This document shows positions 53,589-63,385 of a stretch of 64,000 nt of DNA, piece by piece. The position numbers and the translations under genes were made by a program. The stretch spans positions 248,001-312,000 of the forward strand of contig BTPG01000005.1 of NCBI GenBank assembly GCA_036245525.1, in the 5' to 3' direction. Positions within the stretch are counted from its first letter, which is position 1, and every line of letters begins with the position of its first letter. The notes under the pieces were generated by a model. That model did not search any database. It was not told where the DNA came from and saw only the letters and a list, made by a program, of their open reading frames with translations. The stretch is from Semisulcospira habei (lineage: Eukaryota > Mollusca > Gastropoda > Semisulcospiridae).

Positions 53589-54194
53589 TTAATTTATTAA
53601 CCCATACCCTGTGGGCTGATCTGTCTTTAAAATGAGCTTTAGGTGCTTAGTTGATTTCAGTTTATTTTTTACACAGTCTCGTTCATGTTTATTGGGAATT
53701 ACATCTTTTTCTCTGAGACAGTCTTCGAAGCTGTCACGGTCCTTACAGTAAAACAAACAGATAAACTTTAACTGTTCTCAAAAATCTTTCAGTACAGCAT
53801 TATATTTCTGAGTGAGAATCCATACACTTATGTTTGCATGTCTGCCACTGAAGGCAAGTTCTGCTAGAGTGTTTCTCTTCTTGACAATGTCTTTCTCTGC
53901 AGAACAGTCATCGACTATGAACAATGTTGGCTGTCCTTCAAATTGCTTTGTAAAATATTGTAGGTAATCATTCAGTTTTTTCTCAGGGTCGACTAAGTAT
54001 ATGTTGTTGTCAGTCCAAATGAATAAACGGTTGTGATAAGCTTTGTTGTGTTTGATTGTAGGACAAAATATTACTATGTTTTCGAAATGATAGATGTATC
54101 TTGTTTGTAAGAGATTAAGAACAAATTGAGTTTTTCCACAGCCCGTGGCACCGGCAAATAAGCCGCAATGTGGGTCATGCGTCATTAAGTCCAT
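53589..54194 (-). pseudogene. Maverick packaging ATPase (FtsK/HerA type), one in-frame stop
   Basis: Start ATG 54192-54194. Walker A GATGCGKTQF at residue ~15, Walker B TLFIVDDCSAEK at ~92, arginine/sensor segment GRHANISVWILTQKY. TGA at 53778-53780 interrupts the frame after KDF; the same frame then stays open for 62 codons to TAA 53589-53591, with family-like sequence (CLFYCKDRDSFEDCL, LILKTDQPTGY). TGA is one transition from CGA. Intact relatives pump element DNA into the capsid. Confidence 0.85.
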
Positions 54195-55920
54195 TTTAAA
54201 AACACAATATAATCTGTTTGTACAAAAACACTATGCTTGCCTTTCTGGTTATAAAAGGGGTTTCAAACTAACCACTCACACCGCAAGCCTTATAATAATG
54301 ACTACGAAAAGCTTGTCTGGTTTTATTTATGGTGTGCGGTCTGTGATTTTAGACCTTACGCTCAGAAGCTGCAAGGTCCAAAATCACAGATAGGTCCGCC
54401 ATTATCATGTTGGTTGGGTAAACAAGGTAATAAAACGCACGCAACACAAATGTCCGTGATCTGGTTTCAATTTAAATGCATAACACGACAAGGCAATGTC
54501 CGTGATCTGGTTCAAAGTAACAAATCACACCCGATTTTCTCCTCGAATGATCTAAAACACTTGTAAACATGATGGGGTGTATACTAAATTGAATAATTGA
54601 GGTCTCTCCTGGGATTAAAGTTGTGGGTTTCAATTTAAATGCATCACGCGACAGACTAATAAATAACTGTATGAAAGGCTGATTGTCACCCACTGGAGCG
54701 AAAACAGGAAACCGTTTCACAACCAATTTTCAAGCCCAACTTTCTGGTTATGAAAGAGATGCAATCTTGTAAACTCACATGACTACACAACAGCTGTCTC
54801 TACCTACAGGTTATGACGACAATAACTGCACGCAACAGGAATCCGGTTTCATCACGCGACAGGGTTGAGTATAAAGGCCGATTGTTCAACAGCGCAATGT
54901 CCGTGATCCAGTTTCAAGCTAAGCACTCACACCCCAATTTTCTCCTCAGCGTGAGTTGGCCGCGATCTAAAAACAGGATGGGGTGTATAGTGACTTGAAA
55001 TCATTGATTGATTGTACATTGCTTAACGTCCCGACAGCAACAAGGCTTTCTCAGGACGTGCCTGCACTGCTTGTGAAAAAAAACTAAACAGAAAATTGAA
55101 TGTATGTCGCCAGCCGGTCAAATACATTAAATAAACCTACAACATGGGGCATAAATAAAGCTAAGACCATTTAGCAACACACATCCAATATCAAGAGCTA
55201 CAGGCAGTGCAGACAGTAGGGAGAGTTTTAAAAAGGCAAATACAGGTGAATGGATTGATTGATTGATTGTACATTGCTTAACGTCCCGACAGCAACAAGG
55301 CTTTCTCAGGACGTGCCTGCACTGCTTGTGAAAAAAAAAAAAATAAACAGAACATTGAATGTATGTCGCCAGCCGGTCAAATACATTAAATAAACCTAAC
55401 ACATGGGGCCTAAATAAAGCTAAGACCATTTAGCAACACACATCCAACATCAAGAGCTACAGGCAGTGCAGACAGTAGGGAGAGTTTTAAAAAGGCAAAT
55501 ACAGGTGAATGGACAAAGGGTAGACAGAAACACATGCCCCAGAATAGAGAGAAAAACCCACCCTGTGGGGCTGACCAGGGTGACCCTGGGAACTAAAAAA
55601 TACCTAACCCCACCCAAGTCCCCCAGGGCAGACCCGGGTGGGGGTTGAAATCATTGAGGTCTATCACTGGGAGTTATGGGGTTTGTCTTTCAATTTAAAT
55701 GCGTCGCAGCCCGTCACTATGAGCGAAGTGAAAACTTTCACAGACAAAATTATTTTTCCTCCACACAACGTTGGAAGTTTCATTTACGAACGACGTGGTG
55801 TTCCACATTCGAGATTTGTTCTATATTTTTGGTTTGCCCCAGAGTAAAAATATGACACAGTGGTTTAGTGACATACATTGAAGCGTTGACACAAAAAGGA
55901 ATGCTAATTTGTTTTGTGTG

Positions 55921-55971
<51 letters not shown>

Positions 55972-56250
55972 TATTTGGGCATAGAGGACTATTGTTTACC
56001 ATGAACAGGAAGTATTCTCAGGAAGGCCAACTCTGACAGCATTGAGTGGTAGGTGGCGTGTACGGTAGTCACTATTTCTCGGGAAGATATTTTAACTAGC
56101 CTTTTGTTTCCAAGGGGTTGGGGGACCTGACTGGGCAGATAATGCTGTTAAATGTATTTGGTCAAGTGCGTTTGTTTATTTACGGAAAGGATCAAATAAA
56201 TCAATTGTTTCTTAAATGGGTGTCGTTGTATTCTCCTATATATATTCTCT
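54195..56250 (-). repeat. Maverick right terminal region with inverted repeat
   Basis: 54530-56250 is the partner of 37160-38115, enlarged by a tandem pair of inserted repeats (55006-55513). The inner part (54195-54530) has its own small inverted repeat around TCTGTGATTTTAGACCTTAC / AAGGTCCAAAATCACAGA. A (GA)22 run occupies 55926-55969. Confidence 0.8.
55006..55513 (+). repeat. SINE-like repeat in tandem duplicate, inserted in the right TIR
   Basis: Two ~250-bp units (55006-55253, 55254-55513), each starting TTGATTGATTGTACATTGCT and TAACGTCCCGACAGCAACAA, with an A-rich run in the middle and AAATACAGGTGAATGGA at the end. TTGCTTAACGTCC-type repeats are widespread in gastropod genomes as I recall. 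Absent from the left TIR, so inserted after the element arrived. Confidence 0.7.
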
Positions 56251-56299
56251 TGGCAAAATGACATGCACTGTGTTGGGCACCCATCAAAAAGTTACCGAG

Positions 56300-56495
56300 C
56301 GGTATTGTCGGTATCAGTCAAGGCGTTAATCCAGAAACATTAACCAATTTAACCCCACAGCCAAAATTTTGGAAGTGTCACCTAACGACTGAATACTAGT
56401 TGCAGGAGATGGATCAACTGTGATAATGCAAGGGTAGTGCCAGATTAGCCTGGCGCCTAATGGCGCCAAGCTAATCTGGCATTACCCTTAAATTA
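56300..56495. mobile_element. Foldback element H1 with flank matching the other side of the Maverick
   Basis: Hairpin 56404-56495 (GATTAGCCTGGCGCC / GGCGCCAAGCTAATC). Its left flank (GAGCGGTATTGTCGGTATCA, TTAATCCAGAAACATTAACC) resembles 36754-36850 in direct orientation. Confidence 0.8.
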
Positions 56496-56561
56496 TGAAT
56501 TATGCAAACCATGTCCGCACCCATCAAGACGCTACTAACGCTTAACGCTGTAATTTCTCAC

Positions 56562-56636
56562 CCGTGAATGTTACCCAGAGAAAGAAAGGTGTAGACGGAG
56601 GACATCGCCAACAGCACCACTTTTGTCAGGTTCTCT
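56562..56636 (-). CDS. ALG8: ALG8 penultimate coding exon
   Basis: 75 bp: acceptor TTTGTGCAG|AGAACC, donor TTCACGG|GTGAGA. It encodes NLTKVVLLAMSSVYTFLSLG and NIH, followed by two bases of a Gly codon completed by the first base of the exon at 36626. It matches the position and hydrophobic character of the segment before the last membrane helices in ALG8. Short exon, so the call depends on the phase match and the terminal exon. Upstream exons were not found up to 64000. Confidence 0.7.
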
Positions 56637-56681
56637 GCACAAAGTGTCAACATTGTACACATACACAGATGCGTTAAAAAT

Positions 56682-56812
56682 TGACCATGATAGTTCAAGG
56701 GTAGTGCCTGATTAGCTTGGCACCTTCAAGACCATTGACACATGCATGATAGTTCAAGGCTGATGAACGAACATCAAACACCTCCAGCAACACCCAGGAA
56801 CTATCATGGTTG
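56682..56812. mobile_element. Rearranged foldback element H1
   Basis: The left arm (TTGACCATGATAGTTCAAGG) and the outer right arm (AACTATCATGGTTGA) remain; the middle is replaced by unrelated sequence with a second CATGATAGTTCAAGG. Confidence 0.65.
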
Positions 56813-56944
56813 ATTCACACTTTGTTGTTGTGTATCGAGCTCACCCCCTTCTCTGCCACTGATCGTACATTGTACATCCGAAATCTGTGCAAATTTCACA
56901 CGAAAGAGCTCCAGCTGTCCCATGAACGATGTATACAAAGTCCT

Positions 56945-56990
56945 TTCAGCAAGAGGCATTGATCCTCATGAGCCCCCGCAATTGCAGTAG
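56945..56990. mobile_element. Half foldback element H2
   Basis: CAGCAAGAGGCATTGATCCT and CATGAGCCCCCGCAATTGCA: left arm and loop only. Confidence 0.6.
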
Positions 56991-57159
56991 TGTGGGTTGT
57001 CTTTTTTCTCAGCAGTGAAGGGGTTAATGGGGCATACTATGATATAATTCGTAGCATAATAATGTAGGATACATTGCATCTACACACGCGAATGTAAGGG
57101 TGTGACGCAGAGGACCAAATGCCACAACGCCCAAAAAACATGGATACAAACTAGCCTCA

Positions 57160-57229
57160 GGAAGAAGCATAGATCTTCATGCGACCCCGCAGTTGTGGGG
57201 GGGCTCATGCGGATCCATGTCTCTTGCAG
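57160..57229. mobile_element. Foldback element H2
   Basis: GAAGAAGCATAGATCTTCAT / GCGGATCCATGTCTCTTGC, centre CCCCGCAGTTGTGGGG. Confidence 0.75.
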
Positions 57230-57309
57230 CCGGCACTGTATTCCACACTCCAGTGTACCGCGGTGTCGGATTTAAGGTACAATCAAGTCTCTGGCTACCA
57301 CAGGGATGC

Positions 57310-57440
57310 CCAGTGAGCAAAAACACATTGGGCTGATGTCAGCTTTACCTGGTCTGTGCACGCACCAGCTGAAGCCGACATCAGCCCAAGGGCCACCTAA
57401 AGCTGACATTGGCCCTAGGAACTTTTGTTTGCCAAGTGCT
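57310..57440. repeat. Palindrome family H5
   Basis: TTGGGCTGATGTCAGCTTTA pairs with GAAGCCGACATCAGCCCAA, followed by a second GCTGACATTGGCCC arm. Confidence 0.7.
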
Positions 57441-57519
57441 TTTTCTTCCCCAGTTTAAGTTCATCAAATGTGGTTTGACTTTACGGCACAAGAGCACCAT
57501 GAAACGCTGTGGCTGTCTG

Positions 57520-58768
57520 TGATGAAACTCTATGCTCATGCATAGAGTTCACACATTAGGTTAAATACGGTACGGTTTTTGTTAACGGTTTGTTTTGTGC
57601 CGATAGTCCGTGAGGCCCGTTGCCCAAGTGAAATCTTTAAGACATGGTTAGCACGGGGAGCGTTAGTGAGTTGTAGGCAGAAGTTAGTCTGGCAGAGCAG
57701 TAGAAATATTAGTACGGGGCTTTATCGTCAGCTTGGACGGATGTATGTGAGACACCTAGCCCGTATTCCAAAACTCTGAAACCTAGGATTCAGGTATGTT
57801 TCTATATATGTATTATTGATAATTGCTTAGTTAAAGACTGTATGCGTTGGTAAGAGTAATTTGGTTGTATAGTGTTGACCGGTTTGGTTCAATTATGTTG
57901 GGTTGGAATTCAGTAAGGTAACCGGTGTTTTTGGTATACAGTTATTTACCGAGATAGATAACTAAAAGAATGTGAGGTGTGTATGTCTAAGTCGCTATGA
58001 AGATAGTACGTGGTTGGTTAAGCATAGTCTTTTCCAGGGTAGAGAATAGTGTATAGCGAGAATGTTAGGTTATAGTCTGTTTCAAGATAGTGACAGTAAT
58101 GGGGGAATTACAAAAGTAGTCAGGTTATGAAGCATGTGTGTGTGAATGAACGTGTTAGTTGTATCAGCCAGGTTACGTAGTGTTTCTCATGTTGTCCAAT
58201 ATGTGTGTGTGTTTAGCAAGTGTTACGATTTGAGTCCTTGTTGTTGTTTAGAGTGCTTGTCAAGAGTGGAGCGACGGCCACCGAGACGTCAGTCACCAGG
58301 ACCTAACGTGAGGTCATATCTCCAATTCTACACTCAGGGAGTGAGCGATCGGGACCAAGACACCCGAGTCACAGCGAGAACTGCGCTACAGTACGAGAAA
58401 CGAGGACGTCCACGATATGACTCGAGGAGCGTACGTGAAAGGACTTGCACGCCTAGACGTGAGAAGGACTTGACAGTAACCAGGCGAGAACACCAAACAG
58501 GTTGGAGACTGTGAGAAACTAATACCTAGCCTGGCATAGATATTGTGTATGTGTGTGTGATGTTTGGATGCTGGTAGTAGGGCATTGTATAGAGTTTGAA
58601 TCTTTCGAGCGTTTTATTGTGTATTAGTGTATAAAAGTTCCATTAGAAAGAAAGCCTGTGAGTTGTGTTTTACCACATGAATGCGCCCTGTCCGAGTCAG
58701 TGGCGGTGTATGCGTCTGTTGTACGAGAGTCTGTGCGTACGACTGGGGGCAAGTCTGCGTGCATTACA
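57520..58768 (+). repeat. 5' LTR (~1.25 kb)
   Basis: Begins TGATGAAACTCTATGCTCAT and ends GCATTACA just before the primer-binding site. Its first 328 bp recur at 61196-61523 with a dozen or so differences. A TATA box (TATAAAAG, 58630-58637) places transcription start near 58660. Confidence 0.85.
58630..58637 (+). promoter_or_regulatory. LTR TATA box
   Basis: TATAAAAG in U3, about 140 bp before the LTR end. Confidence 0.6.
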
Positions 58769-58769
58769 G

Positions 58770-58778
58770 TGGTGACCC
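58770..58778 (+). promoter_or_regulatory. Primer-binding site
   Basis: TGGTGACCC one base after the LTR, complementary to a tRNA 3' end starting with CCA; tRNA-Trp is a candidate because animal tRNA-Trp ends in GGGTCACCA (recalled). Confidence 0.6.
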
Positions 58779-59093
58779 TGTTTTAGCGATGCATATTTTA
58801 GAGTAGGGTTTTGTCGCTATGTGCATGTTGATTGTTGTGATAGATTCCCCTCACCGATTCTAGGGGGTAAGATCCGTTGTTTCTGTAGTTTCTGGATCTT
58901 ACGAGGAGCTAGTTCTTGCTTCTTCCTTTTGTATAGGTATTATTCTTTTTGCTTGCTCTTCTTTCTATCGTTCTTATTTTTCGATCCATCTGGACGTCAA
59001 AGTAGGTCGCTGTTCTTTTGCGTAAGAAGTTGTTATTTTTGCCGTTGATTTGTATTTTTACGTTTTCAAATTTTGGGAAGTGTTGTTGTAAAT

Positions 59094-60524
59094 ATGGAGT
59101 CAGACCCGGTAGAGGCTTATATTAAGCAAGGTGAGAGGTTAGGGCTGAAAGATGAGAAACTTTTTGAGTATGTTGAGAAATGTAAGGATAGGGAGGATAG
59201 GGCGAGAGAAAGAGAAGCTCAGAGAGAGCGAGAAGAGAAAGAAAGAGTCCTTAAGAAAAAAGAATTGGCGTTTTAAAGAGAGAAAGACGAGAAGTCACTA
59301 GCGTTTCAGAGGGAGAAGGACGAGAGGGAACATGCGTTAAGAGAGAAAGAGCTAGAGTATCAGAGGGACGAAAAAGAGAGAGATAGGGAGGTGCAGCTGC
59401 AGTTAGCTCGAGATGTGGGGTCTAGAGCAGCTCCAGATAGTGATTCAGTAGGTCTGGGCCTACGGAATTTTCCTAGACTGCCAATGTTTAAGGAGTCTGT
59501 GGACTCTATTGACGCTTTTTTGTGTCGTTTTGAGGCTCACGCGCAGGCATTGAGTTGGCCTTCTGCCAACTGGCCCATTTTGCTTTCGTCTGTGCTAGAA
59601 GGTCAGGCCTTGAGTCTCTTCCATAGCTTGAACGTTTCGGGGAACGTAGATTACGAGACTTTGAAGGAGTGTCTTTTACAGAAGTTCCAGTGTAGTGCGG
59701 AGGGTTTTAGAGAATGCTTGAGAGCTTGTCGGCCAGAGACAGGGGAATCGTTTGTGTCTTTTGGCAAACGGTTGTCCCATTTGCTCGTACGTTGGGTCGA
59801 ACTGTCAAAGATCGACCACACGTACGAGGCATTGTTCGATCTCATGCTGGCGGAACAGTTCTTTGGTAGCGTTTCCAAGGATCTAGCGGTATTCTTGAGG
59901 GAGCGTAACCTCAAGACTACGGACGAGTTAGTACAGAACGCGGAGGCTTTTCGGCTGGCGCATCCGACGAAAAACCTCGCGCGTAGGACCGAGACACCGC
60001 CAGTTGGGTTGGTCGCTGCTAACACGACTGGGGGTTACTGGGGCATTAATACCTTACGTGGAGCCCAGCTGGTTAACGGAAGAGGTACTTTGCGTTTTCG
60101 ACACGGTGATAGAGGTAACGGCAGTGGCGGTCGCGATCCGTACGCACGAGGAGAAACATCTGGTCGTGGGTATAGTCGTGGTCGTATGGCGAATTCGGAC
60201 ACTCAGTGTTTTGCGTGTCGTGGATACGGGCACTTCAGTCGAAACTGTCCTTACAGTAGTTCAGGCGCGCAGTGTGTTGGTTATCAAGAACACGGCCATC
60301 TGGCTCATCAAGGTCCGAAAAGTTCTGGTATGGTGGAGGCGGCGGAGCAGCCTTTCACATGGCCAGTTTTGCAGTCCCAGTCGGGGAGGGACCACAGCTG
60401 GGCGCAGTGTGTTCAGCTGACGGAGGTGGTTGCCTACCGCTGGTGGACGGGGTTGTTAACGGATGTCTCGCTTCTGTTCTCCGTGACTCCGGTACAACGA
60501 CAGCGGGGGTCAGACATAGCTTAG
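59094..60524 (+). pseudogene. LTR element gag, one in-frame stop
   Basis: ATG 59094 (AAATATGGAG). The N-terminal half is a charged REKERE-type coiled coil made of repeats; TAA 59274-59276 falls where sister repeats have CAG, so it is probably a C-to-T nonsense change. Then a capsid-like domain (FPRLPMFKESVDSIDAFLCR, SSVLEGQALSLFHSL, FQCSAEGFRECLRACRP), a basic Gly-rich linker and a CCHC knuckle CFACRGYGHFSRNC. A second knuckle-like block (CVGYQEHGHLAHQ) lacks its later Cys. Gag packages the element RNA. Confidence 0.8.
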
Positions 60525-60925
60525 TTAAGGAAGATCAGTTCACAGGGGAGACACAGAAAGTGATTTCGTTTGGAGGGAAGATAGAAATTTTTCCGTTGGC
60601 TAGGATAGAGGTTGACACGGAGTTTTTCACAGGTGACCTGATTTCTTGTGTCATTGACGAGCCAGTAATAGACTTAGTTCTGGGTAATATGAAGGGTGTG
60701 CAGCCAGTCATCGGTAGAGTCAGTGCGATTAAGCGAGCTCACGATCCTCACGGTGTAGTCGCAACAGAAGCTCAGAGCAAGCGTGCTCGTGAGCAGAAGG
60801 ACCGTGTTAGTGCCGTCCGGAATCAGGGGATCGGTCAGCGGACTTGGCCCACCAGTCGGGTTGGCCGGAGACGGCATACTTCTGTTGCGGACAGAAATGC
60901 CACTCAGCACCCAATATGTAGGTAG
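60400..60925 (+). CDS. LTR element protease (retropepsin-like)
   Basis: Open in a different frame from gag, which it overlaps (the frame is open from 60272), so it is presumably reached by frameshift. PLVDGVVNGCLASVLRDSGT gives the catalytic DSG, followed by beta-rich sequence with ISCVIDEPVIDLVLGN, the usual second half of retropepsins. The reading frame continues with a basic tail to a stop at 60923-60925 and no RT follows. Confidence 0.7.
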
Positions 60926-61179
60926 GTCGGAGATTGGAGTCTCGCGATTTTGTGGATTGGATGGGCAGTCGTTGGATCGTTTTCATTTCTGGAGGTTTTA
61001 GTGCGTTAGTTCTGTTTTCGCGTTCGCTGTGCGATCCGAGGGTGTGCGTTGAGGCTTAAGGCTGTAATATTTTTGCTTTCTTGTATGCTAGATAGTCAAA
61101 GTTAGTCCCTTCGTGTTTTGTGATAGGGTATGGCGTCGAGCAGTCTTAAAAAGAAACTCGGTCATTTCCTTTTTTTCCC

Positions 61180-61190
61180 GAGGAAGGGGG
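61180..61190 (+). promoter_or_regulatory. Polypurine tract
   Basis: GAGGAAGGGGG, six bases before the 3' LTR start at 61196; primer site for plus-strand synthesis in LTR elements. Confidence 0.8.
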
Positions 61191-61195
61191 AATTG

Positions 61196-61523
61196 TGATG
61201 AAACTCTATGCTCATGCATAGTGTTCACACATTAGGTTAAATACAGTACGGTTTTTGTTAACGGTTTGTTTTGTGCTGATAGTCCGTGAGGTCCGTTGTC
61301 CACGTGAAATCTTTAAGACATGGTTAGCACGGGAAGCATTAGTGAGTTGTAGGCAGAAGTTAGTCTGGCAGAGCGGTAGAAATATTAGTATGGGGCTTTA
61401 TCGTCAGCTTGGACGGATGTATGTGAGACACCTAGCCCGTATTCCAAAACTCTGAAACCTAGGATTCAGGTATGTTTCTATATATGTATTATTGATAGTT
61501 GCTTAGTTAAAGACTGTATGCGT
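61196..61523 (+). repeat. 3' LTR, truncated
   Basis: Matches the start of the 5' LTR up to TATGCGT, then breaks off into unrelated AT-rich sequence. Confidence 0.85.
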
Positions 61524-62120
61524 AGAGAAATAAGAAAGTACTTTACAAAGACTCCAAATTCTCAGGAGCCAAACTGATGCTCTAAAACTATCTATTTTTA
61601 ATCACATACACTCACTACTCCCTCAACGCTATCATAATTTCCGCATCACTGCCATCAAAACCATATTTTGAAACAAACACTGTTTCATGAGAATCATCAT
61701 CTGTATTGACGAGTAAAATAATGACCCAATTACCCATTGTCTTAAGTTGTCTTTAATTAATTAACTAATTAAAGACCTTAACGTCCACACTGCCGTTTTT
61801 CTCAAATCAAACCAAAATCCTGACAGTGCACTGTATAATAGACTAATGACTTTTTACACATAATTAGAAATAATTAGAAAATTACTCACCATTGTCTCTC
61901 AATACTGTCAGAGTCGATTTCCGAAACTCACAAGCTCTGTACAACACACGCAAGACTGACAAACTCCTTGCATATAATGTGGGAACATGTTTTCACCCCG
62001 CCCAGGCCGCGCTGTGTAAACACACTTTATGGCAAGAGAGGTCTTTCACTGTGTACACTTGGCTTAGAAAATCATACCTTGCTGTATACAGACACCCGAC
62101 TGAGTACATATACAACAGAT
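61524..62120. other. AT-rich stretch between LTR element and microsatellites
   Basis: Small inverted pair TTAATTAATTAACTAATTAA near 61754. A good splice-donor-like site (AATG|GTGAGT, minus strand, at about 61889) is present, but no matching exon could be assigned. Confidence 0.4.
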
Positions 62121-62127
62121 CCTCAAG

Positions 62128-62155
62128 ACCCCCCCCCCCCCCCCAACACACACTG

Positions 62156-62188
<33 letters not shown>

Positions 62189-62405
62189 AACACATGAATA
62201 AACATACCCGTACACACACACACACATGCACTGACACATATACACACACGTGCACACACACAAACACATAAATAAACATACACGTACACACACACAAACA
62301 CATGAACAAACACACACGCAAACACACACACATATACACACACACACACACATACATATACACAAACACATATATACACTAACACAGACACAAACAAATA
62401 CCCAC
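62128..62405. repeat. (CA)n-rich microsatellite region
   Basis: C15 tract then ~270 bp of CA/CACACG/ACATA repeats. The long Cys/Val or His/Thr frames across it are artefacts. Confidence 0.95.
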
Positions 62406-62627
62406 ACATACAGCCAACTGCTAACCGGTATGACAGAGCTGCCGCCATTGCTCAGCCGGATAAATTTGAAATTCCTTGAATGGATTATAAGAACCGATCC
62501 GGTTTTTTCTGAGCTGAAAAAGTTTTCTGACTTTTCAGAACGTGAAATTTCTTTTTTAGCGCTCCAACACGTAGACTCGTAGAACAGGTTCTGTGTGGTG
62601 TCTCGGTATCGGTATTAGTATCGGTAG

Positions 62628-62712
62628 CGTACACGCGCACACACGCGCGCACACACGCGCGCGCACACGCGCGCACACACGCGTGCACATATGTACACAC
62701 ACACATGTACAG
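62628..62712. repeat. (CACACGCG)n alternating purine-pyrimidine tract
   Basis: About 85 bp of ACACGCGCGCACAC-type repeats, favourable to Z-DNA. Confidence 0.95.
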
Positions 62713-62719
62713 ACACACG

Positions 62720-63385
62720 GAAATACCTCGGACATACACAATAGCTCTCTCTTTCCACCTCACACAGAGAGAGGCCCGTCATAAAGACAGTAATCATAAT
62801 ACCTTTTACCCTTGCTGGTTTAGGTCTGTGCTTATGTCAACTGACAAACACTAGTAAATCTCTGCCCTTAACGCCACACACCACATGTCACAGTTGAGGT
62901 AAGGGACATATCTTTTTAAATGCAGCACGCTTATAGCTGAGAGGTGTCAGCTTAATACATCCGTCTTGTCAACAAGTCATGCATTTGTGGAGTGACGCAT
63001 GCGGGTAAACCCACCTGTGACTGAGACCCCTCATACAAATCACTCAAGTACACAATCCACGCTAGTTAGCCTCAGGCTTTAAGAAAAAGCCATTTATACC
63101 ATTATTTCTGAGTCAATACCCTATAAACATGGCTATAAGAAACATTGTTAGCGAGTGTGTTCATGTACTTGAAAAAAACATTTAAGCAGGTGTTAAAGTG
63201 ACAAAAGTAATTACAAAATAATGTTTAATTTGGTTTTTTAAAAAAATAAATCACTCATTGTTTTAACAAAATCAAATAACAACATCTTTATTCTATTATC
63301 TATTGTAATTATTTTGCACAATTTGTTATTTAATTTTGACAAAAAATGTACTTTAGTCAAGAATTAAAGCATAATTTAATAGAGC
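62720..63385. other. Unannotated spacer
   Basis: Nothing recognised on either strand; becomes AT-rich from about 63230 towards the Maverick end. Confidence 0.4.

Larger units (their letters stand above)
37160..56250. mobile_element. Complete Maverick/Polinton element
   Basis: 19.1 kb with inverted termini starting AGAGAAAGTATATAGGAGAA / AGAGAATATATATAGGAGAA and flanked by TGGCA (37155-37159, 56251-56255). It encodes the hallmark set: capsid protein, penton-like protein, packaging ATPase, protein-primed PolB and RVE integrase, plus eight accessory genes. No adenain-like maturation protease was recognised. Without the LINE insertion (2.4 kb) it is about 16.7 kb, normal for the group. Capsid, PolB, ATPase and integrase are all broken, so the copy is not autonomous. 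It sits in an intron of ALG8. Confidence 0.93.
57520..61523 (+). mobile_element. Ty3/Gypsy-type LTR element, gag-pro only, 3' LTR truncated
   Basis: 5' LTR, primer-binding site, gag, protease, polypurine tract and the first 328 bp of the 3' LTR are all in order. No RT, RNase H or integrase between protease and the polypurine tract, so it is an internally deleted, non-autonomous copy. The missing 3' LTR end prevents checking the target duplication. Confidence 0.85.

Noticed and set aside
54145..54393. 82-codon plus-strand ORF at the right end of the Maverick
   Set aside because: Overlaps the ATPase 5' end on the other strand and the TIR interior; composition and position give no support.
58146..58514. 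122-codon plus-strand ORF
   Set aside because: Lies inside the 5' LTR, Arg-rich, no similarity recognised; treated as a chance frame.
61880..62040. A possible ALG8 upstream exon on the minus strand ending at a GTGAGT donor
   Set aside because: No frame matches ALG8 and the phase cannot be tied to the 56562 exon.
61993..62797. Cys/Val-rich and His/Thr-rich ORFs over the CA repeats
   Set aside because: Microsatellite artefacts that occur in both strands and several frames.
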